Of a stretch of 64,000 nucleotides of DNA, positions 38,813 through 48,701 are shown in pieces (the first letter of the stretch is position 1; each line of letters begins with the position of its first letter). The position numbers and the translations under genes are program-made. Origin of the DNA: Yersinia frederiksenii ATCC 33641 (GTDB lineage Bacteria; Pseudomonadota; Gammaproteobacteria; Enterobacterales; Enterobacteriaceae); assembly GCF_000754805.1 (NCBI RefSeq), contig NZ_KN150731.1, positions 2,281,886-2,345,885 on the forward strand, read 5' to 3'. The notes beneath the pieces are model-generated. The model saw only the letters and a program-made list of their open reading frames with translations, did not search any database and was not told where the DNA came from.

Positions 38813-40512
38813 GGGAAGGCTACCTCTTGCACCATTTTAACAATTGCTCTAAGGGTAAACTGAATCGCAGGTTTAGAATGTATGTCCTTTAAATTACTGA
38901 CGTTATAGGCGCCCTGATGGTCAACATTGGTCGCAAGGACACTCTTGATACCGTTATAGTGGCGTATAATACTCAATGACTCTACAGGAACCGTGCCATC
39001 CCCCGGCGTCTTTGAAGAAATAAGCCGATAGACCTGAGAACGATTAAATTGCAACGGAATATCTCGATAATCATTCGGCAGTTTTTTATCACTCTCACGT
39101 ATATCCTTAGGATATGTGACTGATGTTTTTCGCCATATTAACAAGCCGTCTGATTCAATTTTATTACCATAAAAGGCGTAGGTGTTGCGGTGATATCTTC
39201 CTTTTTCTAAGGTGGAGGTAAAAGGCTGGACTGTATCTTTTATCAGGGAAAAATACTCTTCCCAACGCACCTCACTAATAGCGTTATCTTTATCAATAAT
39301 ATTTGATTCATACAAACGCCACCATAGGGTTTTATTCAGGTAGATTTCAGTGAAGGGATCTTGATTTTTTGGTAGTTTTAAATCGCTGCCATCCACGTTA
39401 CCGCTTTTAATGGTTAACCAGGGGGCACCGGAGATATATTTTTCTGAGGGCAGCAATTGGAGGGGAGCGGGTGCACGAGCTAATACCGGCATAAGTTCTT
39501 CAGCGGACTTTCCTAGCACAATACCCGCCATCCCTTCCTGTTTTGCCCCAATTTTCATTCGTCGATACGCAGCCGGAGAACCGAGGTCAGGAATAACCCC
39601 ATGCACGATGCCCAATACTTTATTTTCACACCCATGAAAAGTTGCTTCTTCGGGCGGGTTCATCGCATACCGTGCAACCAGTCCCCCCATTGAGTGCGTC
39701 ACGATAATGACTTTTTCTTGCCCCTCGGGAAATGGCATTCCGTGGCCGTGGTGATATCTATAGGTGTTAATGACTTTATCAATATATGTAACCAGCTCTC
39801 CAGCAGACGTTTTATTATCCTGAAGCCAGTTATAACCAAAGACATGAACCGGAAATAAAAACTTTTTAAAATGACTTAATTCGTCATCTGTCATCACTGA
39901 TTCATTGGTGATCTCTGCACCTTTATCGTCAGCTAAACGTTTGTTCCTCAATTCACTTAATACACCATTTTTGCCATCGGTCTGTTTTGCCGCATTCATC
40001 ATGACCTGCTGCCAATCATCCATCAGTGCGCCCTGAAAGACACTTAAAAACTCACCGTAGCTAAATGATAAAACTTCGCCCCAACCTCGTTCTTGCCGAG
40101 ATTGAAACATTTTGCCATTAGCCGATTTTCCATCATCTGAATACTTAGAATAGATTTTTTTACTGACATTACCGCGGTTATCAACATTCGTCGTCTCTGG
40201 ATTGAGCAGTTCTCGACGTTGATTACCATCTTTTCTAGCCCATTCTGCATACACACCGACTTCACTATCACCGCGCCAAATAGCTTTATCTTTTCCCTCT
40301 TGGCTAGACTTCAGATTTGACCCCATTACACCAGGGATAAATATGACGGGAATGACCTTAGTCGGCGGTTTGATAAAAATAGCTTTGGCATTCAATGAGC
40401 TATCCTGGCACAACACTTCATCCCAATATACTTTCCCATTATCGTCCCATTTAGGGAGGTGATAGGAAGTATGTTGGCACTCACCTGAGGCTAACGTTTT
40501 TTCATCTGACAT
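38809..40512 (-). CDS. Type VI lipase effector, Tle4-like
   Basis: The protein has 567 residues from the ATG at 40512, which has AAGGA 7 bases upstream; a TTG at 40548 is rejected. It has an alpha/beta-hydrolase fold of the LCAT/PGAP1 type: VIPVIFIPGVMGSNLKSS at residues 53-70 (oxyanion region), the nucleophile Ser274 in VTHSMGGLVARY, Asp505 in TPGDGTVPVES and His532 in NVDHQGAYN, a plausible triad. It has no signal peptide, as expected for a type VI cargo. It is followed by a Tli4-family immunity gene. No VgrG, Hcp or PAAR gene is nearby, so it would use a secretion system encoded elsewhere. Confidence 0.85.
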   Translation of the reverse strand: MSDEKTLASGECQHTSYHLPKWDDNGKVYWDEVLCQDSSLNAKAIFIKPPTKVIPVIFIPGVMGSNLKSSQEGKDKAIWRGDSEVGVYAEWARKDGNQRRELLNPETTNVDNRGNVSKKIYSKYSDDGKSANGKMFQSRQERGWGEVLSFSYGEFLSVFQGALMDDWQQVMMNAAKQTDGKNGVLSELRNKRLADDKGAEITNESVMTDDELSHFKKFLFPVHVFGYNWLQDNKTSAGELVTYIDKVINTYRYHHGHGMPFPEGQEKVIIVTHSMGGLVARYAMNPPEEATFHGCENKVLGIVHGVIPDLGSPAAYRRMKIGAKQEGMAGIVLGKSAEELMPVLARAPAPLQLLPSEKYISGAPWLTIKSGNVDGSDLKLPKNQDPFTEIYLNKTLWWRLYESNIIDKDNAISEVRWEEYFSLIKDTVQPFTSTLEKGRYHRNTYAFYGNKIESDGLLIWRKTSVTYPKDIRESDKKLPNDYRDIPLQFNRSQVYRLISSKTPGDGTVPVESLSIIRHYNGIKSVLATNVDHQGAYNVSNLKDIHSKPAIQFTLRAIVKMVQEVAFP

Positions 40513-40596
40513 CACGACATCCTTATCTCGGGTTATCCATAAGCCCAATAATTTAACGCAATTTACGACATGTTACTGTCCAGAAGACTCAAAAGC

Positions 40597-41496
40597 CTAT
40601 TTGACGACGTTATCCAGCATATCTTTTATATTTCCCTTAGTAATTGATATCACCCGCGTTTTTTCGCCAAGTGCAAATTTTATAAATTTAAAATTCGCCT
40701 CATTATCTTTTTGCGTTTTAAGAGTCCATTTCTTTTTCTTAGCAGTAAATGCTACGAAATCACGCCAAGCCTCAACCAAAGTAAGTTGACTCTCGCTGTT
40801 GGAATCGTCAGCCGTTGGTACAGTAATATAAATAGGAACACTAGGTGTTAAAGGTGTTAAAGGTGTTAAAGGTGTTAAAGGTTTTAAAGACTGAACAATA
40901 GCGTCATAGTCTTTTAGGTTCTTGCTGAAGAAAGCGGTTCTGGCATCCTGCCACTGTTTGAGGAAATAATCATATTGTACAGAAGCTTCCATAAGCTGAT
41001 TTGTCATCCCAGTAACATCAAATTGAGCACTGAAATAATCGGTTATATGATCATTGGTAAATGGCTTAGCTCCATTGTAAAAAGCACTCTCTAGGTGCTC
41101 TCCTGCGAACTCTGAGAATCCTTTAGCTAAATCTACAGGTATTGGCATATCTCCAGAGATAGACGCTTCCCTTGCCTCAAATTTAGTCCTACGGGCTTCT
41201 TCATAGATTTCAGTTTGAACTTCGAGTAGATATTCATCGATATCACTTTGTGTTAACTGTCTCATTTTTCTCACAATCGTCTGTAGCTGGCTATTTTCTA
41301 TCCTACCAAGTTTCAGCAATGAAATGAAAAACATCTGTCTGGAAGTGAGAAATCTCGCCCTTTTTATCTCAGTACATGCCAAAGATGACTTAAAAAAGCG
41401 GCTATCCGATAAACGAAAGTAGAGGTAGAAAATACCATTGCGGTGAAGCGTATAAGGAAGAGAACAAAAGTTGATGTATCCCATCATGTATCCCAC
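40597..41496 (-). pseudogene. Truncated tyrosine-type integrase
   Basis: The frame runs from a GTG at 41496 (or ATG at 41487) for 299 residues. It begins with the phage-integrase N-terminal module (NGIFYLYFRLSDSRF), continues with a helical region, and ends in a SAM-like core-binding domain (LVEAWRDFVAFTAKKKKWT, then TRVISITKGNIKDMLDN). It stops at VVK*, before the catalytic domain with R-H-R-Y. So it cannot be an active recombinase. A (LTP)n tract in the middle is encoded by 9-bp tandem repeats. It lies next to rnpB, its probable target. Confidence 0.83.
40844..40888. repeat. 9-bp tandem repeat in the integrase remnant
   Basis: Four perfect units of ggtgttaaa and one variant ggttttaaa. On the coding strand they give the (Leu-Thr-Pro)n tract. 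Length variation by slippage would keep the frame. Confidence 0.92.
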
Positions 41497-41544
41497 TTAA
41501 CGTGAAATGCAGACGGGACACACCAACTCATTGTTTTTAAAGAG

Positions 41545-41564
<20 letters not shown>
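41395..41564. repeat. 170-bp direct repeat, right copy, overlapping rnpB 3' end
   Basis: Second copy of the 37338-37507 repeat. Its right end is the 3' end of rnpB, and its left part is the start of the truncated integrase gene. The two copies differ at six positions. Confidence 0.92.
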
Positions 41565-41923
<359 letters not shown>

Positions 41924-41930
41924 GCGGCGG

Positions 41931-41959
41931 ATTATAGTCACATTACGGTTAAATGTCAT
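41931..41959 (-). promoter_or_regulatory. rnpB: rnpB promoter
   Basis: On the minus strand a perfect TATAAT (41936-41931) lies 7 bases before the RNA start and a -35 ATGACA (41959-41954) lies 17 bases further upstream. Both match sigma-70 spacing. Confidence 0.85.
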
Positions 41960-42166
41960 CTTTCACCGACAACAAATATTTATCTCGGTGAATAATTGAT
42001 TTTCACTTCAATACGCTGTGAGAATGTGAAGTTGATTACAGATAAGTTTAAAAAAATTATTTTAAGTCATATATATAGATAAGATTAATTAGCTAGCATT
42101 AAAGATAATGAGTGGCGCTATCGTGAAGGGTATCATTGGGGCGGGCACTATTGCGGCTGATAACAT

Positions 42167-42196
42167 CACCTGAGGCTGGCTATCCGGCCTCAGGTG
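42167..42196 (-). terminator. rsmI: rsmI 3' hairpin
   Basis: A perfect 10-bp stem (cacctgaggc / gcctcaggtg) with a 10-base loop, starting 8 bases after the rsmI stop. There is no T-run, so termination is uncertain. Confidence 0.55.
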
Positions 42197-42204
42197 TTAG
42201 GGGC

Positions 42205-43092
42205 TTACTCTTCGTCGTCGCTCTGCTGTTGAAGGTCTTGTTCCAAAGCATACTTATAGAGTGCGTTCTTTTTCACACCATGGATTTCGGCAGCCAGTGC
42301 AGCCGCCTTTTTCAGCGGCAACTCTTTTTGCAGCAGGGCTAAAGTACGCAGTGCGGCGGCTGGTAATGCATCATCAGCCTGCACTTTGTGCCCTTCGACA
42401 ATTAATACCATTTCACCACGGCGGCGGGTTTCTACTTCTTGAACCCAAGCCAGTAACTCACCCACTGGCGCACCGTGAATAGACTCCCAGGTTTTGGTTA
42501 GCTCTCTGGCCAGTACTACATAGCGTTGTGGGCCAAGTACGGTTACCATGTCCTTTAAACTTTCCAACAAGCGATGGGTTGATTCGTAGAAGATCAGTGT
42601 TCGAGGTTCCTCAATCAGCGCTTGCAGAGTATCCTTACGTCCTTTGGTTTTCGCAGGCAGAAAGCCTTCGTAGCAAAAACGATCTGAGGCAATACCGGCG
42701 GCAGACAGTGCAGTAATCGCCGCACAAGCGCCCGGTAATGGCACCACTCTGATGCCAGCTTCACGGCAACGGCGCACTAGATGGTAGCCCGGATCATTGA
42801 TAAGGGGTGTTCCTGCATCTGAAACCAGTGCAATACTCTGGCCTTCTTGCAGTTTCGCCAGCAAATGATCGGCTTTTTGTTGTTCGTTATGGTCATGAAG
42901 TGCAAACAGGCGGGCGTTGATCGCAAAATGTTGTAACAGCAACCCTGTATGACGTGTATCTTCTGCCGCAATCAAATCAACGCCTTTCAGTACCTCTAAC
43001 GCCCGGTGGGTAATATCCCCTAAATTGCCAATTGGGGTAGGTACCACATAAAGCGTAGATGCAGAAATCACTGCTCGATCTGGTTGATTCAT
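42205..43092 (-). CDS. rsmI: 16S rRNA (cytidine(1402)-2'-O)-methyltransferase RsmI
   Basis: The protein has 295 residues of the tetrapyrrole-methylase-like family. It 2'-O-methylates C1402 of 16S rRNA near the P site. Signatures are [56 protein letters not shown] and [20 protein letters not shown]. It diverges from lpoA, as in E. coli (yraL-yraM). Confidence 0.97.
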   Translation of the reverse strand: MNQPDRAVISASTLYVVPTPIGNLGDITHRALEVLKGVDLIAAEDTRHTGLLLQHFAINARLFALHDHNEQQKADHLLAKLQEGQSIALVSDAGTPLINDPGYHLVRRCREAGIRVVPLPGACAAITALSAAGIASDRFCYEGFLPAKTKGRKDTLQALIEEPRTLIFYESTHRLLESLKDMVTVLGPQRYVVLARELTKTWESIHGAPVGELLAWVQEVETRRRGEMVLIVEGHKVQADDALPAAALRTLALLQKELPLKKAAALAAEIHGVKKNALYKYALEQDLQQQSDDEE

Positions 43093-43154
43093 TGTTTCAT
43101 CCGAATTACCGATTTAATATTGAGCATCTTGAAAAAAACATCACTGGATACAGT

Positions 43155-45125
43155 ATGCTTTCCTCAACATTCGTTCGTTCCAAAGCAGGGTTTATCCCTG
43201 TTGTTCTAGCTGCGTTGATACTGGCAGCTTGTTCAGGCAGAGATCCGCAGACGCCGCCACCGGTAAATATACAGGAAGAGGCAAGCGCTAACTCTGACTA
43301 TTATCTACAACAGTTGCAACAGAGTGGTGATGATAACAAGGCTGACTGGCAATTACTTGCCATTCGTGCACTGTTACGTGAAGGGAAAATCCCTCAGGCA
43401 GCAGAACAGCTCGGCACACTACCAGCGAATCTAAGTGACGCCCAGCGCCAGGAACAGCAATTACTGACCGCTGAGCTGTTGGTGGCACAGAAAAATAACC
43501 CCGCCGCTGCCGATATTCTGGGTAAGCTGGACGCCACTCAGCTTTCAGCCAACCAACAGGTTCGTTTCTATCAGGCACAGATTGCTGCCAATCAGGGTAA
43601 AGCAACCTTGCCACTGATTCGCGCATTTATTGCTCAAGAGCCATTACTGAAAGATAAAGCACATCAAGATAATATTGATGGCACCTGGCAAGCCCTCGCC
43701 CAGCTCACACCACAAGAATTGAATAACATAGTGATTAATGCGGACGAAAATGTCCTGCAAGGCTGGCTGGATTTGCTGCATGTGTATCAAGATAACAAGC
43801 AAGATCCTGACCTACTGAAAGCCGGTATTAAAGATTGGCAAAATCGTTATCCGCAAAACCCGGCGGCCAAAAACCTGCCAACAGCATTAACTCAAATCAG
43901 TAACTTCAGCCAAGCCTCTACCGCGAAAATTGCTCTGCTGCTGCCATTGAGTGGCCCAGCAAAAGTGTTTGCCGATGCTATCCAGCAAGGCTTTATTGCG
44001 GCGCAAAATGGCCTTCCGGTGACACCAACTGCACCTGTGATACCTGATGCAACGGCAAGTACGGCTACCGATGGCAATGCCGCCCCAGTGACAGATGTTG
44101 CTCCAGTTGCAACCCCTGCACCTGTTGCAACCAGTCATGCACAGGTGAAAGTCTACGACACCACCAACCAACCGGTGGCAGCATTGTTGGCTCAAGCCCA
44201 GCAAGATGGTGCCACACTGGTGGTTGGCCCGCTGTTGAAGCCTGAGGTCGAGCAACTGAGTTCCACACCAAGCACCCTGAATATCCTGGCGCTGAATCAG
44301 CCAGAAGTCAGTAGCAACAGCCCAAATATCTGTTACTTCGCCCTGTCACCAGAAGATGAAGCCCGCGATGCTGCGCATCATTTGTGGAGTCAGGAAAAAA
44401 GAATGCCGCTGTTGCTGACACCGCGCGGTGCTTTTGGTGACCGCATCGCCAAGGCCTTTGCTGAAGAGTGGCAAAAGCAAGGCGGGCAAACAGTATTGCA
44501 GCAAAACTTCGGTTCAACGGCTGAGTTGAAACAAGCCATCAACAGTGGTGCAGGCATCCGCTTAACGGGTCAGCCTGTGGCTGTTTCGAGTGCTCCGGCT
44601 GCGGCACCGGCATCTGTGACTATCGCGGGCCTGACCATTCCAGCACCGCCAGTTGATGCGCCAGTCGTTTCAACCTCTGCCGGTGGTAACATTGATGCGG
44701 TGTATATCATTGCCACACCCGCTGAGCTGACACTAATTAAACCGATGATTGATATGGCCACCAGCACTCGCAGCAAACCGGCGCTGTTTGCCAGCTCACG
44801 GAGCTATCAAGCAGGTGCTGGCCCGGATTATCGCCTGGAGATGGAAGGCATTCAGTTTAGTGATATTCCATTGATGGCAGGGTCGAATCCAGCCCTGATG
44901 CAGCAAGCTGCGGCCAAATATGCCAACGACTATTCGCTGGTGCGTTTGTACGCCATGGGTATTGATGCTTGGGCGTTATCGAATCATTTTGCTGAAATGC
45001 GCCAAATTCCTGGTTTCCAGGTAAGCGGCACCACTGGCGACTTAACCGCATCGGCTGATTGTGTTATCACCCGTAAATTACCTTGGCTGCAATATCGTCA
45101 GGGTATGGTGGTACCGGCGGCGTAA
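43155..45125 (+). CDS. lpoA: Outer-membrane lipoprotein LpoA, activator of PBP1a
   Basis: The protein has 656 residues from the ATG at 43155. A lipoprotein signal ([12 protein letters not shown]) places the lipidated Cys near residue 27. LpoA spans from the outer membrane to stimulate the transpeptidase of PBP1a. The N-terminal TPR-like domain is followed by two periplasmic-binding-type lobes ([20 protein letters not shown], then [17 protein letters not shown]). Two Pro/Ala/Val-rich inserts (around [16 protein letters not shown] and [16 protein letters not shown]) are longer than in E. coli and probably flexible. It heads the lpoA-yraN-diaA-dolP unit. Confidence 0.95.
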   Translation: MLSSTFVRSKAGFIPVVLAALILAACSGRDPQTPPPVNIQEEASANSDYYLQQLQQSGDDNKADWQLLAIRALLREGKIPQAAEQLGTLPANLSDAQRQEQQLLTAELLVAQKNNPAAADILGKLDATQLSANQQVRFYQAQIAANQGKATLPLIRAFIAQEPLLKDKAHQDNIDGTWQALAQLTPQELNNIVINADENVLQGWLDLLHVYQDNKQDPDLLKAGIKDWQNRYPQNPAAKNLPTALTQISNFSQASTAKIALLLPLSGPAKVFADAIQQGFIAAQNGLPVTPTAPVIPDATASTATDGNAAPVTDVAPVATPAPVATSHAQVKVYDTTNQPVAALLAQAQQDGATLVVGPLLKPEVEQLSSTPSTLNILALNQPEVSSNSPNICYFALSPEDEARDAAHHLWSQEKRMPLLLTPRGAFGDRIAKAFAEEWQKQGGQTVLQQNFGSTAELKQAINSGAGIRLTGQPVAVSSAPAAAPASVTIAGLTIPAPPVDAPVVSTSAGGNIDAVYIIATPAELTLIKPMIDMATSTRSKPALFASSRSYQAGAGPDYRLEMEGIQFSDIPLMAGSNPALMQQAAAKYANDYSLVRLYAMGIDAWALSNHFAEMRQIPGFQVSGTTGDLTASADCVITRKLPWLQYRQGMVVPAA

Positions 45126-45132
45126 AGTGATT

Positions 45133-45165
45133 AGGGTGATAGCCCTGCAAATTCAAAGATGAAGG
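45133..45165. repeat. Partial ERIC end in tandem with a full copy
   Basis: The stretch agccctgcaaattcaaagat followed by gaaggga is the right end of an ERIC element (compare 45264-45292). It is directly followed by the left end of a complete copy. Confidence 0.65.
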
Positions 45166-45292
45166 GAATTTTCAAAGTCATTGGAGTTGCAGGTAGGCAG
45201 CAAATGAACACATCCCGATGAGCTTACTCAGGTAAGTGATTCGGGTGAGTGAATGTAGCTAACAACCCTGCAAATTCAAGGACGAAGGGAAT
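45166..45292. repeat. ERIC element between lpoA and yraN
   Basis: A 127-bp copy with the core atcccgatgagcttactcag and gtaagtgattcgggtgagtg. It ends at the base before the yraN ATG and its terminal gacgaaggga supplies the ribosome-binding site. Confidence 0.85.
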
Positions 45293-45646
45293 ATGAGCCA
45301 AAGGAACATTGGCACACACTATGAAAATCAGGCCCGCCGTTATCTTGAGCAGGCAGGTTTAATATTTCAGGCGGCCAATGTCACCTATCAAAGTGGTGAA
45401 ATTGACCTTATTATGCGCGATGGTGCCACCTGGGTGTTTGTTGAGGTTCGCTTTCGGCGCAATGCCCTATTTGGAGGCGCTGCCGCCAGTGTCACCTACA
45501 GCAAGCAACAACGGTTACTCCGAGCTGCCGCTCTTTGGCTGGCACAGCGAGATGCCTGTTTTGCCACAACACCGTGCCGTTTTGATGTTTTTGCCATTAC
45601 TGGCAGCCAGTTAGAATGGTTGCCGAACGCCTTCAATGCGGATTGA
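45293..45646 (+). CDS. yraN: YraN-family (UPF0102) nuclease-fold protein
   Basis: The protein has 117 residues. The segment [22 protein letters not shown] is the restriction-endonuclease-like active-site block (E-x-D ... E-V-K/R) of the UPF0102 family. The function is not established, although the fold suggests nucleic-acid processing. The start codon directly abuts an ERIC element, so expression may depend on it. In the lpoA-yraN-diaA-dolP order. Confidence 0.92.
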   Translation: MSQRNIGTHYENQARRYLEQAGLIFQAANVTYQSGEIDLIMRDGATWVFVEVRFRRNALFGGAAASVTYSKQQRLLRAAALWLAQRDACFATTPCRFDVFAITGSQLEWLPNAFNAD

Positions 45647-45697
45647 TGATTTTTTTCCGGTTTAATACCGGGTTATTACTGAGTGGGTTAAATCAAC

Positions 45698-46288
45698 GTG
45701 CTGGATAGAATCAAAGGTTGCTTTACAGAAAGTATTCAAACCCAGATTGCCGCGGCTGAGGCTCTGCCCGACGCCATATCCCGTGCAGCAATGACATTGG
45801 TTCAGTCACTGCTCAACGGCAATAAAATTCTCTGCTGCGGTAATGGGACTTCTGCGGCTAACGCGCAACACTTTGCTGCCAGTATGATAAACCGTTTCGA
45901 AACAGAACGGCCTAGTCTGCCCGCCATTGCTTTGAATGCTGATAATGTCGTACTCACCGCCATTGCTAATGACCGTTTGCATGATGAGGTCTATGCCAAA
46001 CAGGTGCGTGCACTCGGTCATGCTGGCGATGTTTTGCTCGCTATTTCCACTCGTGGCAATAGCCGTGATATTGTGAAAGCGGTCGAAGCAGCAGTCACCC
46101 GCGATATGACCATTGTTGCCCTTACTGGCTACGATGGCGGTGAACTGGCTGGCTTGTTAGGTCAGCAGGATGTCGAAATCCGGATACCTTCGCACCGTAG
46201 CGCCCGGGTTCAAGAATTACACATGCTCACAGTGAATTGCTTGTGTGACTTAATTGATAACACTCTATTTCCTCATCAGGACGATTAA
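45698..46288 (+). CDS. diaA: DnaA initiator-associating protein DiaA
   Basis: The protein has 196 residues and starts at GTG. It is a SIS-domain homotetramer that binds DnaA and promotes its assembly at oriC. The sequence is nearly the same as E. coli Dia[41 protein letters not shown] and [10 protein letters not shown]. It follows yraN and precedes dolP by 10 bases. Confidence 0.97.
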   Translation: MLDRIKGCFTESIQTQIAAAEALPDAISRAAMTLVQSLLNGNKILCCGNGTSAANAQHFAASMINRFETERPSLPAIALNADNVVLTAIANDRLHDEVYAKQVRALGHAGDVLLAISTRGNSRDIVKAVEAAVTRDMTIVALTGYDGGELAGLLGQQDVEIRIPSHRSARVQELHMLTVNCLCDLIDNTLFPHQDD

Positions 46289-46298
46289 AGGAGCACGA

Positions 46299-46874
46299 AT
46301 GAAGGTTGGTTATATTGTTGCCATGCTATTTAGCGCCCTGCTATTACAAGGCTGTGTTGGTGCCGTCGTTGTCGGCAGCGCGGCAGTCGCCACTAAATCC
46401 GCTACAGACCCACGCTCTGTTGGCACTCAGGTAGACGATGGCACACTCGAGGCCAGAGTCGTCAATGCACTGAGCAAAGATCAGCAGATAAAAAGCCAAA
46501 CACGTTTTGTGGTCACCGCATATCAAGGGAAAGTTTTGCTGACTGGGCAATCGCCAACTGCTGAACTGTCTAACCGCGCCAAGCAAATTGCTGCGGGGGT
46601 TGATGGCGCCACGGAAGTGTATAACGAGATGCGCCTGGGTAAACCCGTCGATCTAGCAACCGCATCGATGGATACCTGGATCACCACCAAAGTCCGCTCA
46701 CAGTTACTGACTGCAGACTCGGTGAAATCCTCCAATGTGAAAGTGACCACCGAGAATGGCGAAGTCTTCCTCTTGGGGCTAGTCACTCAGCAGGAAGGTC
46801 AATCTGCCGCGCAGATTGCCAGCCAGGTGAGTGGCGTGAAACACGTGACGACCGCATTTACTATCGTGAAATAA
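46299..46874 (+). CDS. dolP: Outer-membrane lipoprotein DolP (YraP), double BON domain
   Basis: The protein has 191 residues from the ATG at 46299, with a strong AAAGGAG. A lipobox (ALLLQGC) gives the lipidated Cys at about residue 19. Two BON domains follow (LEARVVNALSKDQQIKSQTR and DTWITTKVRSQLLTADSVKS). DolP binds anionic phospholipids at the division site and supports outer-membrane integrity, partly under sigma-E. The sequence up to HVTTAFTIVK is complete. Confidence 0.96.
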   Translation: MKVGYIVAMLFSALLLQGCVGAVVVGSAAVATKSATDPRSVGTQVDDGTLEARVVNALSKDQQIKSQTRFVVTAYQGKVLLTGQSPTAELSNRAKQIAAGVDGATEVYNEMRLGKPVDLATASMDTWITTKVRSQLLTADSVKSSNVKVTTENGEVFLLGLVTQQEGQSAAQIASQVSGVKHVTTAFTIVK

Positions 46875-46922
46875 ACTGACCGTAAAAATCGGCCAGTTTA
46901 TGTGGATAGCATCAGATTTATT

Positions 46923-46952
46923 AAGGGATTAGAGCAATCTAAGCCCTTTTTT
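46923..46952 (+). terminator. dolP: dolP terminator
   Basis: The stem aaggg-ttaga / tctaa-ccctt with one mismatch is followed by six Ts. It overlaps the stop of the convergent mtgA gene. Confidence 0.8.
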
Positions 46953-47676
46953 AATCGAGGGAATTCTCCTGAATGAACTCCTTTCCACCTAATTGGCGCA
47001 TCTGGCGCAAAATCCACTGCTGGCGAGAAATAACATAATTTGACGGGGCATTAACCTTGAAACGATGTGGATTGGGCAGCACCGCAGCCAATAAAGCCGC
47101 TTCTGATGAACTCAATTTGCTGGCTGGTTTATTGAAGAAATGGCGAGATGCCGCCTCCACACCAAAAATACCGTCACCAAACTCGGCAATATTCAGATAA
47201 ACCGTCAGGATACGCCGCTTGGTCCATACCAACTCAATACCGGCAGTCAAGCCCACTTCCAGTCCTTTACGTATCCAGCTTCGCCCGTCCCAAAGAAATA
47301 GATTCTTTGCCGTTTGTTGCGACAGCGTCGACGCACCGCGAATACGATTTTGATTGCGCTGATTATGAGATAATGCCGACTCAATGGCCCCCACATCAAA
47401 TCCCCAATGCTCCGGGAACTTTTGATCTTCCGCCGCCATCACCGCCAGTGCCATATAAGGTGAAATTTCATCCATTGGCACCCAATCAGAATGTGCAATA
47501 TAGGAGAAATCACCTGTCAGCCAGGCCCCAAGTTGCCTTTCAAGCATGACCATGGAAAACGGAACCGGTAGAAAAGCAAAAATCAAAATACCGGCCAACC
47601 AGAAAGCCACAATGCCAAGAACACCGCGTTTTCCCCAATACCAAAGCCAACCTAATCCACGCCTGACTGAAATCAT
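46951..47676 (-). CDS. mtgA: Monofunctional biosynthetic peptidoglycan transglycosylase MtgA
   Basis: The protein has 241 residues with an N-terminal membrane anchor ([20 protein letters not shown]) and a GT51 domain. It polymerises lipid II into glycan chains. The catalytic Glu is in [15 protein letters not shown], and the conserved motifs [17 protein letters not shown] and [20 protein letters not shown] are intact. The start overlaps the elbB stop by four bases, so the two are coupled. Confidence 0.96.
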   Translation of the reverse strand: MISVRRGLGWLWYWGKRGVLGIVAFWLAGILIFAFLPVPFSMVMLERQLGAWLTGDFSYIAHSDWVPMDEISPYMALAVMAAEDQKFPEHWGFDVGAIESALSHNQRNQNRIRGASTLSQQTAKNLFLWDGRSWIRKGLEVGLTAGIELVWTKRRILTVYLNIAEFGDGIFGVEAASRHFFNKPASKLSSSEAALLAAVLPNPHRFKVNAPSNYVISRQQWILRQMRQLGGKEFIQENSLD

Positions 47677-48326
47677 TCGGTTAAATCCAGTACCTTCGCC
47701 ACAAGTTTATCAATGCCTTTAGCGGCTTCAGAAATGGAACCAGCCAACATATAAGCAGGTGTAGTGACCACTTTATTTTCCTCATCAACCACCACATCAT
47801 CGGCTGGACAAATCACATGTTCTCCACCCATAACTTCAATCGCATCAATGGTATCGGGATCGTTACCAATAGTCAGGCGAATTGGTTTGCCTAACAACTT
47901 AGGCAGCATCACTGGAGAAATACACATAAAACCAATTGGTTTACCAGACTTATGCATTGCTTGAGTTAACTGAGTTAAATCTGGATCTATCGTGCATTCA
48001 GAACCCTTAATTGCGAAATCACTGAGGTTCTTTGCCGCGCCGAAACCACCAGGGACAATAAGGGCATCCAACAGATCTGAATTAGCTGAAGAAAGAGGTT
48101 TTACCCACCCACGAGCAATACGCGCAGACTCAACTAAAACATTACGCTGTTCGGTTAATTCCTCACCAGTAAAATGATTAATAACATGCAGTTGCGGCTT
48201 GTCTGGTGCGAAGAATAAAACACGTGCTCCAGCACGATCCAATGCCAGCATTGTTAAGACAGACTCATGTATTTCTGTACCATCAAAAACACCACATCCA
48301 CTTAGCACGACGCCCACAGTTTTCAT
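47673..48326 (-). CDS. elbB: Glyoxalase ElbB (DJ-1/PfpI family)
   Basis: The protein has 217 residues from the ATG at 48326; a GTG directly before it is less likely given the spacing from GGAGAGG. Motifs are [38 protein letters not shown] and [19 protein letters not shown]. coli ElbB (SCRP-27A) has weak glyoxalase activity and is linked to isoprenoid synthesis by old genetic work. It lies upstream of mtgA, with a four-base overlap. Confidence 0.95.
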   Translation of the reverse strand: MKTVGVVLSGCGVFDGTEIHESVLTMLALDRAGARVLFFAPDKPQLHVINHFTGEELTEQRNVLVESARIARGWVKPLSSANSDLLDALIVPGGFGAAKNLSDFAIKGSECTIDPDLTQLTQAMHKSGKPIGFMCISPVMLPKLLGKPIRLTIGNDPDTIDAIEVMGGEHVICPADDVVVDEENKVVTTPAYMLAGSISEAAKGIDKLVAKVLDLTE

Positions 48327-48461
48327 CACACCTCTCCTTTGCCGACTCTGTCAATCGCTTAACCTGTTCTAGTGACAAAGACGTATCTCTATCACAAATT
48401 TTAATGAATCTTGTAACAAGAGCGCTTACATTTGCTATGTTGTTGCTTGTATGATGTATGG

Positions 48462-48701
48462 CAGAATCCTTAAAACCTGCGATTCCATTCGAAATCGAAA
48501 TAATAGGCCCTAAGTAATTCGAGTTACACGAAGGCGGCAACTGAGCGAATCCCCAAAAACTTACATTGGTAAGTGACTGGGGTGAACGAATGAAGCCAAC
48601 GAACATGCAACTTGAAACATGACGGGTATCGCAGGTTAACGATTTCCCTGGTGTTGGCGCAGTATTAGCGCACCCCGGCCTCGGTCGGGGTTATTTTTTT
48701 T
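48462..48701 (+). ncRNA. arcZ: ArcZ small RNA, interrupted by an ERIC element
   Basis: The 3' part at 48641-48701 matches E. coli ArcZ almost base for base: gatttccctggtgttggcgc, then agtatt-agcgcaccccgg and a terminator with eight Ts. This 3' fragment is the processed regulatory form that pairs with rpoS and other mRNAs with Hfq. It is convergent with arcB, as in E. coli. The 5' half differs: an ERIC element occupies 48503-48629. A promoter-like TATGAT at 48450-48455 with TTACAT 18 bp upstream would start transcription near 48462, giving 240 bases, or about 113 without the ERIC, close to the 121 of E. coli ArcZ. The 5' boundary is inferred. Confidence 0.82.
48503..48629. repeat. ERIC element inside arcZ
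   Basis: A 127-bp copy with the core gcgaatccccaaaaacttac and taagtgactggggtgaacga, ending gacgggtat. It lies between the putative arcZ promoter and the conserved arcZ 3' domain, inside a 10-bp inverted repeat (48474-48483 / 48628-48637). Confidence 0.87.

Noticed and set aside
48670-48701. Terminator of arcB
   Set aside because: The T-run is on the plus strand, so the hairpin terminates arcZ; on the arcB strand no T-run follows.
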